Shown here: in pieces, positions 1 through 6,301 of the stretch
How the letters are laid out: each line of letters opens with the position of its first letter
Numbering within the stretch: the first letter of the stretch is position 1
Assembly: GCA_000432015.1 (NCBI GenBank)
Contig: HF985364.1
Location: 1-12,696, forward strand
DNA length: 12,696 bases
Reading direction: 5' to 3'
Source: Clostridium sp. CAG:1024
Lineage (GTDB): Bacteria > Bacillota > Clostridia > Christensenellales > CAG-138
Translations under genes and position numbers: made by a program
The notes under the pieces: model-generated
The model's input: only the letters and a program-made list of their open reading frames with translations
Told to the model about the DNA's origin: nothing
Databases searched by the model: none

Positions 1-865
1 GTTCGCGCTCGTCGTTGCCGCCAAGCCCGCCGCCGTCGCGCTTCTTGCCGATCGTATCGATCTCGTCGATGAACACGATGCACGGCGCCTTTTCCTCCGC
101 CTGCTTGAACAGGTCGCGCACCTTCGCCGCGCCCATGCCGACGAACATTTCAACGAATTCCGAGCCGGAGATCGAGAAGAACGGAACCTTTGCTTCGCCT
201 GCGACCGCCTTGGCGAGCAGCGTTTTACCCGTGCCCGGAGGGCCGACGAGCAGCGCGCCCTTGGGCAGCTTCGCGCCGATTTTTGCATACTTCCCCGGGT
301 CATGCAGGAAATTGACGATCTCCATGAGCGCCTCTTTGGCCTCGTCCTCGCCCGCAACGTCCGCGAAGGTCTTTCCGGTCTGCGCCTCAACGTAGACCTT
401 TGCATTCGCTTTTCCGAAGGTCAGAGCGTTGCCCATCGCGCCGCCGCCCATGGTCTTTGCCATCAGCATCCGCCCGATCGCGCTGAGAATGAGGATCGGC
501 AAGACCCACGTCAGCAAGAAGCTCAGGATCGGTGAGCTCTGCGTCGGGATCGACGCTGCAAATTCCACACCGGCCGTATTCAGCCGCTCCGTCAGCGTAT
601 CATCCGGCCAAATGCCGGTTTTATAAACGCGCTCCTTGCCCTTTTCATCGGTGGCCAGGAATGTGATCTGTCCCTCGCTCTCGTCCCGCGCGACCTCTTT
701 GACCGCGCCGCTGTCCAGCATCGCAAGGAACGCATTGTATCCCACCTCGCGCACTTGCAGCTCCATGAGCGACGGGAACACGAGCGCATTGAGCAGCAGG
801 ATCACGACGAACATGATGATGCCATAGTAGATCAACGGTTTTCTGGAAGGTTTCTGTTCTTTCAC
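1..865 (-). CDS. ftsH: ATP-dependent zinc metalloprotease FtsH, N-terminal part (runs off the left edge)
   Basis: Membrane-anchored AAA+ protease that pulls damaged or unassembled membrane proteins and short-lived regulators into a zinc peptidase chamber. The first 288 residues are visible. A first membrane helix spans about residues 11-30. An extracytoplasmic domain of about 80 residues follows, containing the FtsH-type VGYNAFLAMLDSG stretch. A second helix covers about 112-133. The AAA domain then shows Walker A GPPGTGKT at 208-215, the FVGMGAARVR pore-loop segment at 241-250 and Walker B IVFIDE at 263-268, followed by GGNDERE. The second region of homology, HEXXH site and C-terminus lie outside the window, so catalytic integrity cannot be judged. 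The start is GTG at 865, preceded by AGGGGG at 875-880 with 9 bases between. This gives the expected short basic tail before helix 1. Family assignment is certain; only the start has slight doubt. Confidence 0.97.
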   Translation of the reverse strand, partial: MKEQKPSRKPLIYYGIIMFVVILLLNALVFPSLMELQVREVGYNAFLAMLDSGAVKEVARDESEGQITFLATDEKGKERVYKTGIWPDDTLTERLNTAGVEFAASIPTQSSPILSFLLTWVLPILILSAIGRMLMAKTMGGGAMGNALTFGKANAKVYVEAQTGKTFADVAGEDEAKEALMEIVNFLHDPGKYAKIGAKLPKGALLVGPPGTGKTLLAKAVAGEAKVPFFSISGSEFVEMFVGMGAAKVRDLFKQAEEKAPCIVFIDEIDTIGKKRDGGGLGGNDERE

Positions 866-1130
866 TCTGCTCTACCCCCTATGTCTGTCATGGTCAAGGA
901 TACATAACTTTCCTTGTCTTTGCAATTCCCATTTTTCGCCTTTTGCGCCGTTTTGCGGATTGTTCACCGCGCTTCACATTTGTGTCCGATTCTGCCGTTA
1001 TTTTGCCATGCGCCCTGCGCATCGGCTCCGGGTTGCTTTCCAACTTCTTGCTGCTCGCCCCGTCGAACGCGGGCAGTCCGCTTTTCTTCCTTGCGTTCGG
1101 AGCGCCCCCCCTTCTGATGACAAGGCGTTC
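866..1130. other. 265-base gap between the LRR lipoprotein gene and ftsH
   Basis: No convincing gene was found here. The gap contains a run of seven C (1105-1111), an inverted repeat CGAACGC/GCGTTCG with arms near 1063-1069 and 1093-1099, and a perfect 6-base hairpin with a 3-base loop at 1008-1022. None is followed by a T-run on the minus strand, so no intrinsic terminator for the upstream gene can be called. Read-through into ftsH is possible. The ftsH-proximal end holds the possible promoter and ribosome site. Confidence 0.5.
897..925 (-). promoter_or_regulatory. Possible sigma-A-type promoter of ftsH
   Basis: On the minus strand TTGCAA (920-925) and TATCCT (897-902) are separated by 17 bases. 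Each matches the TTGACA/TATAAT consensus at four of six positions. Initiation about 7 bases downstream would give a leader of roughly 25 bases carrying the ftsH ribosome site. The match is modest and rests on position as much as on sequence. Confidence 0.35.
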
Positions 1131-2633
1131 TCAATCCTCGCCGTTTTCCGCGCCGTTCTCTTCGATTGTATTTGCGTGGTTCGTACTCCACATGGCCTGC
1201 ACGGCTTTTGTGCGCGCGTGGTTCGTCCAGCCGTATTTCAGTCTGGTCTCGCTGCACTCTACCGCAGTCTCCGGCAGCGCTGCAAGCAGGCGTTCCCGTG
1301 CAGCGTCGTCCTTCGCAAGCGGGTTTTTCGAGACCCATAACCGTTCGAGCTGCCGCATTTTCGCAAGCGCCGTTTCGTTTTCGATCGCGTTGTCCATGAG
1401 GTTCAGATCGATCAGGTTGGGAAGCGCCGCAAGCGCTTCTGCGTCCTGTATCGCATTGCTGTACGCCTCGAGATAGGTCAGGCTATGCAGGGAGGAGAGC
1501 GGCGTGATATCCGCAATGTCGTTCTTGGAGATGACGAGAACGCGCAGCTTTGTCAGGCCGGCGAGCGGCGACAGATCTGTGAGCTTATGCCGCGTGAGGT
1601 TCACGGCCTCCAGCTCCGTACAGTATTTGAGCGGAACGATGTCCGCATCCCGCAGCAGCCGGTCGCCGCTGTGACTTTCTCCGTTGAAGATCGTCACGTC
1701 GGTCCGCAGCGTATACTTTCCGACGCGCACGATCCAGACAAACTTTGTATCGGGGAATTCCGCGAGCAGCGTTTCCATCTCGACGTTCTCAAAGCCGAGC
1801 GTGGAAACGTCCACCCATGTCGGATGCAGGAAGCAGCGCACGGTCTCCGCCAGTTCCTCGATGTCGCGAAAATACACCGTCGTGAAATCGAGCCGTTCAT
1901 CCGTGCTTCGGAATTGCCGCTCCGGGAAATCGATCGTCCAGTAGAAGCGGAGCTCCGGATATTTTTGCCGCAGCGCCGCCTTTTCGGACGTTGAAAGCGT
2001 CGTTCCGACAAGGTCGACATCCGTCAGCTTCGGCAGATAGGCGAGCAGCTCCAAAAGCTCCCCGTGGCGCTCCGGCGTTTGTCCGCCGAGGCTCAGCCAT
2101 TCGATATCGCTGTCCGCTTCGACCCCCGCGATGGGTACCGTCCAAAGCACCTCGCAGTCCGGGTGCGCTGCCTGATATGCGCACAATTCCCGATAGCAAG
2201 CGCTTCCGCGCCCGTCAAGCAGCGCAAGTTTCGGAAAAGCGTCGAGCAGCGCGATCTCCTCCGCCGTGATGTCGCTGCATGTAATGTGCGTGAGCGTCGT
2301 ATCATATCGCCCGCTGCCGAGCGGCACGCTCCATAGGATCTCGCAGGCCGGGTTCTCTTGTCTCAACCTTGCGATCTCCCCCGACGTGATCTCATCGTGG
2401 CCGCGCAGATCGATGCAGTCATAGCGCGTCGCTTGTTCGAGCAGCCATTCGATCTCGGGCAGCGCCTCGGCGCGCAGGTCGAGCGTTCTTCCCTCGTGCT
2501 CTGCGTCCGCATCCGCTGTCCTGCTCTCTGCTCGACAGGCGGAGAACGCAGCAGCCGCCAGCAGCAGGAGTGCCAGCGCAGATGCCGCGCAAAGAATGCG
2601 TGCTTTAGCGTTCGACCGACCGGTGTTCTTCAT
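1131..2633 (-). CDS. Putative exported leucine-rich-repeat lipoprotein with four W-anchored repeats
   Basis: A 500-residue protein of unknown function. Residues 1-32 form a signal peptide with a basic start and a long Leu/Ala core. They end in FSAC, with Cys33 a candidate lipid-attachment site, although Phe at -3 is atypical for a lipobox. Residues about 51-318 hold four units centred on EILWSV, EVLWTV, RFYWTI and KFVWIV, with Trp at 101, 164, 232 and 300 (spacing 63, 68, 68). Each Trp is preceded by a helix-like stretch and a proline. Residues about 341-440 are regular 22-residue leucine-rich repeats of the type LxxLxLxxNxIxDxxPLxxL. The tail from about 460 is polar and rich in Asn and Glu. 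The ATG at 2633 is preceded by AGAAGGA. The gene has its own predicted promoter and follows the ribosomal terminator, so it is not part of that operon. A surface role in binding a protein or polysaccharide is only an inference from the repeat architecture. Confidence 0.85.
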   Translation of the reverse strand: MKNTGRSNAKARILCAASALALLLLAAAAFSACRAESRTADADAEHEGRTLDLRAEALPEIEWLLEQATRYDCIDLRGHDEITSGEIARLRQENPACEILWSVPLGSGRYDTTLTHITCSDITAEEIALLDAFPKLALLDGRGSACYRELCAYQAAHPDCEVLWTVPIAGVEADSDIEWLSLGGQTPERHGELLELLAYLPKLTDVDLVGTTLSTSEKAALRQKYPELRFYWTIDFPERQFRSTDERLDFTTVYFRDIEELAETVRCFLHPTWVDVSTLGFENVEMETLLAEFPDTKFVWIVRVGKYTLRTDVTIFNGESHSGDRLLRDADIVPLKYCTELEAVNLTRHKLTDLSPLAGLTKLRVLVISKNDIADITPLSSLHSLTYLEAYSNAIQDAEALAALPNLIDLNLMDNAIENETALAKMRQLERLWVSKNPLAKDDAARERLLAALPETAVECSETRLKYGWTNHARTKAVQAMWSTNHANTIEENGAENGED

Positions 2634-2700
2634 GTGTTTCCTTCTCTTTGCATCGCGGCGTTCACCGCAGTTTTCTCAAGTATCTGTGGATCATTCGTAC

Positions 2701-2729
2701 ATTATACCATGCCGCTCCGGCGGATAAAA
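2701..2729 (-). promoter_or_regulatory. Extended -10 promoter of the LRR lipoprotein gene
   Basis: The minus strand reads TGGTATAAT at 2701-2709, a perfect -10 hexamer with the TGn extension. A 17-base spacer puts a poor -35 (TTTTAT) at 2724-2729, as is common for extended -10 promoters. The spacer contains a short inverted repeat, CCGC-CGGA-GCGG, which could be chance or an operator half-site. Initiation near 2694 would give a leader of about 60 bases. It lies downstream of the ribosomal terminator, as expected for a new transcription unit. Confidence 0.65.
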
Positions 2730-2825
2730 GACATGCTGCGCGGTTCCCGGCGAATTCACCCGACAGCCCCTGCGTCGCTTATGACGCTGCGTTTCTTTTC
2801 TTTTCCCGGTTCCTTCCGCAGACAC

Positions 2826-2860
2826 AAAAGAACTCCCAAAGCGCCGGCCTCGGGAGTTCT
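2826..2860 (-). terminator. Intrinsic terminator ending the ribosomal/alpha operon
   Basis: On the minus strand AGAACTCCC (2860-2852) and GGGAGTTCT (2837-2829) form a perfect 9-base stem around a 14-base loop. It is followed directly by further T residues (TTTGTGT). It begins 21 bases after the rplQ stop codon. This is the only clear rho-independent terminator in the window. Confidence 0.87.
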
Positions 2861-2881
2861 CTTTCGATATGACTTCGTTTG

Positions 2882-3388
2882 TCAGACAAGTTCGAGGACT
2901 GCCATTTCGGCTGCGTCGCCGCGGCGCGGTCCAAGCTTATACATGCGGGTATAGCCGCCCTTGCCGACTTCCTGACCGCGCTTATCCATCTTGGGCGCGA
3001 TGTCACGGAAGAGCTTCTCGACCACGGGATGCGCGCGATCCTTCGTGCGCTCCCTGTAATCGGACTTGCTCTCGTCCTTCGCCTTGAACTCGGGGACGTC
3101 GTACAGATACGCCATGATCTGACGGCGTGCGGCGAGCTTCGACGGCTTGTCAACGACTTTCTCGACCTTGACGATCTGGGACTTCTCGTTGCGCGTCTCC
3201 TTCTCGACGGTCTCACAGTTCTGATACTCTCTGACTGCCAGGGTTATCAGCTTCTCGGCAATGGAGCGCACTTCCTTGGCGCGCGTCTCGGTGGTAACGA
3301 TCTTGCCGTTCCAAATGAGCGCGGTGGTGAGGTTGCGCAGAATTGCTGCACGCTGGTCGCCGGCTCTGCCAAGCTTACGGGTTGCCAT
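2882..3388 (-). CDS. rplQ: 50S ribosomal protein L17, enlarged form
   Basis: Large-subunit protein near the peptide exit tunnel. The 168 residues compare with about 120 in Bacillus. The N-terminal core (RKLGR, LTTALI, TTETRAKEVRS) and the C-terminal signature GGYTR-KLGPRRGDAA-MAVLELV are intact. The extra length lies in three places. One is a charged stretch at about residues 54-83 before KLAARRQ. Another is a Lys/Asp/Arg-rich stretch at about 99-120, before PVVEKLF. The third is a short addition before GGYTR. Expanded L17 of this kind is, from memory, seen in many Clostridia, so this is not a fusion. The start at 3388 has a strong GAGGAGG site that overlaps the rpoA stop, leaving a 13-base gap. 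It is the last gene before the terminator. Confidence 0.97.
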   Translation of the reverse strand: MATRKLGRAGDQRAAILRNLTTALIWNGKIVTTETRAKEVRSIAEKLITLAVREYQNCETVEKETRNEKSQIVKVEKVVDKPSKLAARRQIMAYLYDVPEFKAKDESKSDYRERTKDRAHPVVEKLFRDIAPKMDKRGQEVGKGGYTRMYKLGPRRGDAAEMAVLELV

Positions 3389-3401
3389 GAGCTATTCCTC
3401 C

Positions 3402-4343
3402 TCAATCTTCGTTCGTGCGCAGCGACAGGCCGAGCGCACTCAGTTTTTGCTGCACTTCCTCGAGGGACTTGCGCCCAAGGTTGCGCACTTTCATCATCTC
3501 ATCCTCGTCACGCTGCACCAGCTCCTCGACGGTGTTGATGCCTGCGCGCTTGAGGCAATTGTAGGAGCGGACGGAAAGATCCAGATCCTCGATGTTCATT
3601 TCCAGGATCTTCTCCTTCTTGCTCTCCTCCTTCTCGACAAGGATCTCGACGCCCTGCACATGATCCGTCAGGTTGATGAACAGCATCAGGTGCTCGGTCA
3701 GGATCTTGCCTGCGAAGGATGCGGCTTCGTCCGGCTTGATGCTGCCGTCCGTCCAAATCTCCAGCGTGAGCTTATCGTAGTCGGTGATCTGACCGACGCG
3801 GGTGTTATCGACCGTGAAGTTCACCTTCGTGATCGGTGTGAAGATGGAGTCTACCGCGATCACGCCGATCGGCATGTCGGCGCGCTTGTTCCGCTCGACC
3901 GTGACATAGCCGCGGCCGTGCTCGAGCGTCATCTCCATGTGGAGCTTGCCGTTGCTGTCCAGCGTTGCGATGTGCAGCTCCGGGTTGATGACCTCAACAT
4001 CGGCGTCCGGCAGGATGTCGTCCGCCGTCACTTCGCATTCGCCCGCCGCATCGATGACGATCTTTTTCGGACCGTCGCAATGCAGTTTGCAGCAGAGCTC
4101 CTTGAGGTTCAGAATGATCTCCGTGACGTCCTCTTTCACGCCTTCGATGGTAGAGAACTCGTGCAGCACGCCGTCGATCTGGACGGACGTGACCGCAACG
4201 CCCGGCAGGCTGGACAACAGGACGCGACGCATCGAGTTGCCAAGCGTCGTGCCAAAGCCGCGCTCCAGCGGCTCCACCACGAACTTGCCGTACTGGTCAG
4301 CCAATTCCACACATTCGAGTTTGGGCTTTTCGATCTCGATCAA
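3402..4343 (-). CDS. rpoA: DNA-directed RNA polymerase subunit alpha
   Basis: The alpha dimer scaffolds RNA polymerase assembly, and its C-terminal domain contacts promoter UP elements and activators. The N-terminal dimerisation domain (about 1-230) includes FVVEPLERGFGTTLGNS and RRVLLSSLPG. A charged linker follows. The C-terminal helix-hairpin-helix domain (about 245-313) includes DLSVRSYNCLKRAGINT and VRNLGRKSLEEV. Arg259 corresponds to the DNA-contacting Arg265 of E. coli. I chose TTG at 4343 (protein begins MIEIEKPK, 313 residues). It matches the Bacillus start exactly and has a near-perfect ribosome site. An in-frame TTG at 4379 would add 12 non-conserved residues and has no comparable site. 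A 50-base gap follows rpsD. Confidence 0.98.
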   Translation of the reverse strand: MIEIEKPKLECVELADQYGKFVVEPLERGFGTTLGNSMRRVLLSSLPGVAVTSVQIDGVLHEFSTIEGVKEDVTEIILNLKELCCKLHCDGPKKIVIDAAGECEVTADDILPDADVEVINPELHIATLDSNGKLHMEMTLEHGRGYVTVERNKRADMPIGVIAVDSIFTPITKVNFTVDNTRVGQITDYDKLTLEIWTDGSIKPDEAASFAGKILTEHLMLFINLTDHVQGVEILVEKEESKKEKILEMNIEDLDLSVRSYNCLKRAGINTVEELVQRDEDEMMKVRNLGRKSLEEVQQKLSALGLSLRTNED

Positions 4344-4350
4344 TGGGATA

Positions 4351-4358
4351 CCCTCCTT
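4351..4358 (-). promoter_or_regulatory. Ribosome binding site fixing the rpoA start
   Basis: AAGGAGGG lies 7 bases before the TTG at 4343. This decides in favour of the shorter protein beginning MIEIEKPK. Confidence 0.9.
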
Positions 4359-4393
4359 CGCGTTTTTTGTTGTGGACAAGTCATCTTCGAGGC

Positions 4394-5020
4394 TTACCTG
4401 GAGTAGAACTCAACGATGAGATGCTCTTCGATCGTCAGGTCAATGTCATCGCGCTGCGGCAGTGCAACGACTTTGCCCGTGAGGGTCTCTGCATCCAGCT
4501 CGAGCCACTTCGGAATGGTGCGGCTCGCGCCCTGCTCGCGCAGCGTCTTGAACAGCTCGATGTCGCGGGTCTTGTCGCGCAGCGTGATCACGTCGCCGAC
4601 CTTGACCTGGTAGGACGCGATGTCCACCTTCTTGCCGTTGACGCGGATGTGGCCGTGCGTGACCAGCTGGCGCGCCATGGGGCGGGATTCGCCAAAGTTC
4701 AGGCGATATGCCACGTTGTCGAGACGGCGCTCGAGCAGCTGAAGCATGTTGTCGCCGGTGACGCCGTGCATGTTGGCGGCGACGTCATAGTATTTCCGGA
4801 ACTGAGATTCCAATACGCCGTAGGCGCGGCGAACCTTCTGCTTCTCGCGAAGCTGGATGCCGTACTCGGACTGCTTCTTGCGGCCCTGGCCATGCATTCC
4901 CGGCGGGGTGTGGCGCTTCGTGATCGCGCACTTATCGGAATAGCAGCGGTCGCCCTTCAGGAAGAGCTTCGTGCCCTCTCTGCGGCACTGTCTGCAGACG
5001 GAACCTGTATATCTTGCCAT
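4394..5020 (-). CDS. rpsD: 30S ribosomal protein S4, zinc-binding form
   Basis: Primary assembly protein that nucleates the 5' domain of 16S rRNA. It is a known translational autoregulator in E. coli and Bacillus. The 208 residues are full length. The N-terminus holds Cys9, Cys12, Cys26 and Cys31 (CRQC and CYSDKC), the C+ zinc form. The S4 RNA-binding domain follows from about residue 99, with ERRLDNVAYRLNFGESRPMA and the VTHGHIRVNGKKVDIASYQVK segment. The ATG at 5020 has TAAGGAGGGA in front, whose TAA is the rpsK stop. The position inside the alpha operon resembles Clostridia and E. coli rather than Bacillus, where rpsD stands alone. This makes feedback on the operon plausible. Confidence 0.98.
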   Translation of the reverse strand: MARYTGSVCRQCRREGTKLFLKGDRCYSDKCAITKRHTPPGMHGQGRKKQSEYGIQLREKQKVRRAYGVLESQFRKYYDVAANMHGVTGDNMLQLLERRLDNVAYRLNFGESRPMARQLVTHGHIRVNGKKVDIASYQVKVGDVITLRDKTRDIELFKTLREQGASRTIPKWLELDAETLTGKVVALPQRDDIDLTIEEHLIVEFYSR

Positions 5021-5035
5021 AACGTCATTCCCTCC

Positions 5036-5443
5036 TTACACTCTTCTGCGCTTGGGCGGGCGGCATCCGTTGTGCGGGATGGGCGTCACGTCCTTGATCA
5101 TGTTGACCTCGAGGCCAGCGGTCTGCAGTGCGCGGATCGCGCTCTCACGACCGGAGCCGGGTCCCTTCACATACACCTCAACGGTGCGCAGGCCATGCTC
5201 CATCGCTGCGCGCGCTGCGGTCTCGGCCGCCATCTGCGATGCGAAGGGCGTGGACTTCTTCGAGCCGCGGAAGCCCAGCGAGCCGGAGCTCGACCAGGAG
5301 ATCGCGTTGCCCTGAAGATCCGTGATGGTAACGAGGGTGTTGTTGAAGGAGGAACGAATGTGCGCTGCACCGCGCTCGATGTTCTTCTTCTCGCGGCGTT
5401 TGCGGGAAGCTGCGGTCTTTTTGATCTTCGTTGCTTTTGCCAT
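5036..5443 (-). CDS. rpsK: 30S ribosomal protein S11
   Basis: Platform protein of the small subunit, next to the 690 loop of 16S rRNA and the mRNA exit site. It has 135 residues, slightly longer than usual at the basic N-terminus. The family signature is complete: SFNNTLVTITD, then GFRGSKKSTPFA, VKGPGSGRESAIRAL near 92-106 and the C-terminal DVTPIPHNGCRPPKRRRV. The ATG at 5443 is preceded by TAAGGAGG, in which TAA is the stop codon of rpsM (14-base gap). Confidence 0.98.
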   Translation of the reverse strand: MAKATKIKKTAASRKRREKKNIERGAAHIRSSFNNTLVTITDLQGNAISWSSSGSLGFRGSKKSTPFASQMAAETAARAAMEHGLRTVEVYVKGPGSGRESAIRALQTAGLEVNMIKDVTPIPHNGCRPPKRRRV

Positions 5444-5457
5444 CTTACGCTACCTCC

Positions 5458-5826
5458 TTACTTTCTCTTTCCGCCCTGCGTGCGCTTCGGACCCTTGCGG
5501 GTACGGGCGTTCTGCTTCGTGCTCTGTCCGCGAACGGGCAGGCCCTTGCGGTGACGGACGCCGCGGTAGCAGCCGTTTTCGATGAGACGCTTGATGTTCA
5601 TCGAGGTCTCACGTCTCAAATCGCCCTCAACCTTAACGTTGTGGTCGATGTACTCTCTGAGCTTATTGACGTCGCTCTCGGTCATGTCGCGCACACGGAT
5701 GTCGGGATCGACGCCCGTTGCAGCAAGGATGTCCGACGCGGTCTTGCGACCGATCCCAAAGATATAGGTCAATCCGATTTCGATTCGCTTGTCTCTGGGA
5801 AGGTCTACGCCAGCAATACGTGCCAT
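5458..5826 (-). CDS. rpsM: 30S ribosomal protein S13
   Basis: Head protein of the small subunit that forms bridges to the large subunit and touches P-site tRNA with its basic tail. It is full length at 122 residues. MARIAGVDLPRDKRIEIGLTY opens the protein, GIGRKTA forms the helix-turn motif, and RGVRHRKGLPVRGQ with NARTRKGPKR closes it. The ATG at 5826 has GGAGG 12 bases upstream and a nearer AAGGA. It is the first gene after the 104-base gap with the hairpin, so it may be the translational control point of the alpha block. Confidence 0.98.
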   Translation of the reverse strand: MARIAGVDLPRDKRIEIGLTYIFGIGRKTASDILAATGVDPDIRVRDMTESDVNKLREYIDHNVKVEGDLRRETSMNIKRLIENGCYRGVRHRKGLPVRGQSTKQNARTRKGPKRTQGGKRK

Positions 5827-5871
5827 ATCGTTCCTTTACCTCCAATAAAATTTCAAATGTGTTTATTTCCA

Positions 5872-5916
5872 TCCTGCCGGAATGCAGGGCAAGCCCTGCA
5901 CAGCCGCCCGGCGGGA
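5872..5916 (-). promoter_or_regulatory. Nested hairpin in the rpmJ-rpsM gap, candidate r-protein leader
   Basis: The inner part is a perfect inverted repeat, TGCAGGGC (5883-5890) and GCCCTGCA (5893-5900), with 2 bases between. Outer arms at 5908-5916 and 5872-5880 pair over 9 positions with one A-C mismatch on the transcribed strand. A 7-base versus 2-base internal loop separates the two stems. No U-run follows, so it is not an ordinary terminator. It ends 45 bases before the rpsM start, in the only long gap of the cluster. Regulation, for example by S4, is inferred from position; no known RNA family was recognised. Confidence 0.55.
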
Positions 5917-5930
5917 GTTTTATTTGTGGC

Positions 5931-6044
5931 TTAGCCCTGTTTCTGCTTATGCTTCGGGTTTTCGCAGATGATCATGACACGGCCCTTGCGCTTGATGACT
6001 TTGCACTTTTCGCAAATGGGTTTCACAGACGGTCTGACTTTCAT
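5931..6044 (-). CDS. rpmJ: 50S ribosomal protein L36, zinc-ribbon form
   Basis: The smallest large-subunit protein, binding 23S rRNA beneath the L7/L12 stalk. The 37 residues begin MKVRPSVKPICEKC and end ICENPKHKQKQG. The zinc ligands Cys11, Cys14, Cys27 and His32 are all present. The ATG at 6044 is preceded by AAGGAGA with about 7 bases between, and the stop is TAA. It lies 23 bases after infA and 104 bases before rpsM, its canonical place. Confidence 0.97.
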   Translation of the reverse strand: MKVRPSVKPICEKCKVIKRKGRVMIICENPKHKQKQG

Positions 6045-6067
6045 GGTCGTTCTCCTTTCGGTTGGTG

Positions 6068-6289
6068 TCAATTCTTGCCGCGCCACGTGATGCGGCCGCG
6101 GGTCAGATCATACGGGGACAGCTCAACGGTGACCTTATCCCCCGGGAGGATGCGAATGAAGTTCATGCGCAGTTTTCCCGAAATCGTTGCAAGTATCGTA
6201 TGCCCGTTTTGGAGCTTCACTTCGAACATTGCGTTCGGATGCGCTTCCGAAACGACGCCTTCGACTTCAATGACGTCCTGCTTAGACAA
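6068..6289 (-). CDS. infA: Translation initiation factor IF-1
   Basis: An OB-fold protein that occupies the A site of the 30S subunit during initiation. It has 73 residues with the full family pattern: SKQDVIEVEGVV, NAMFEVKLQNGH, ISGKLRMNFIRILPGDKV and SPYDLTRGRITWR. The start is TTG at 6289, with AGGAGG at 6296-6301 placed 6 bases upstream. The longer in-frame version from 6361 would add 24 non-conserved residues that lie inside the preceding KOW gene, so it was rejected. The KOW gene's TAG stop overlaps the ribosome site. Confidence 0.97.
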   Translation of the reverse strand: MSKQDVIEVEGVVSEAHPNAMFEVKLQNGHTILATISGKLRMNFIRILPGDKVTVELSPYDLTRGRITWRGKN

Positions 6290-6295
6290 GCTATC

Positions 6296-6301
6296 CCTCC
6301 T
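6296..6301 (-). promoter_or_regulatory. Ribosome binding site fixing the infA start
   Basis: AGGAGG sits 6 bases before the TTG at 6289 and shares bases with the TAG stop of the upstream KOW gene. This suggests coupled translation. Confidence 0.88.

Noticed and set aside
1008..1022. Perfect 6-base hairpin with 3-base loop in the gap before ftsH, considered as a terminator
   Set aside because: Neither strand has a T-run directly after the stem; it is short and could be chance in GC-rich DNA.
964..1338. 124-codon minus-strand frame overlapping the end of the LRR gene and the gap before ftsH
   Set aside because: Low-complexity Arg/Gly/Glu composition, overlap in another frame with the well-supported LRR gene, and no ribosome site seen.
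2861..2881. Possible structured RNA downstream of rplQ, as reported for some other Firmicutes L17 genes
   Set aside because: Only 21 bases separate the stop from a plain terminator stem, leaving no room for an elaborate motif.
3261..5554. Two long plus-strand frames (381 and 403 codons) opposite rplQ, rpoA, rpsD and rpsK
   Set aside because: Antisense shadows of GC-rich conserved genes; the minus-strand products are unmistakable.
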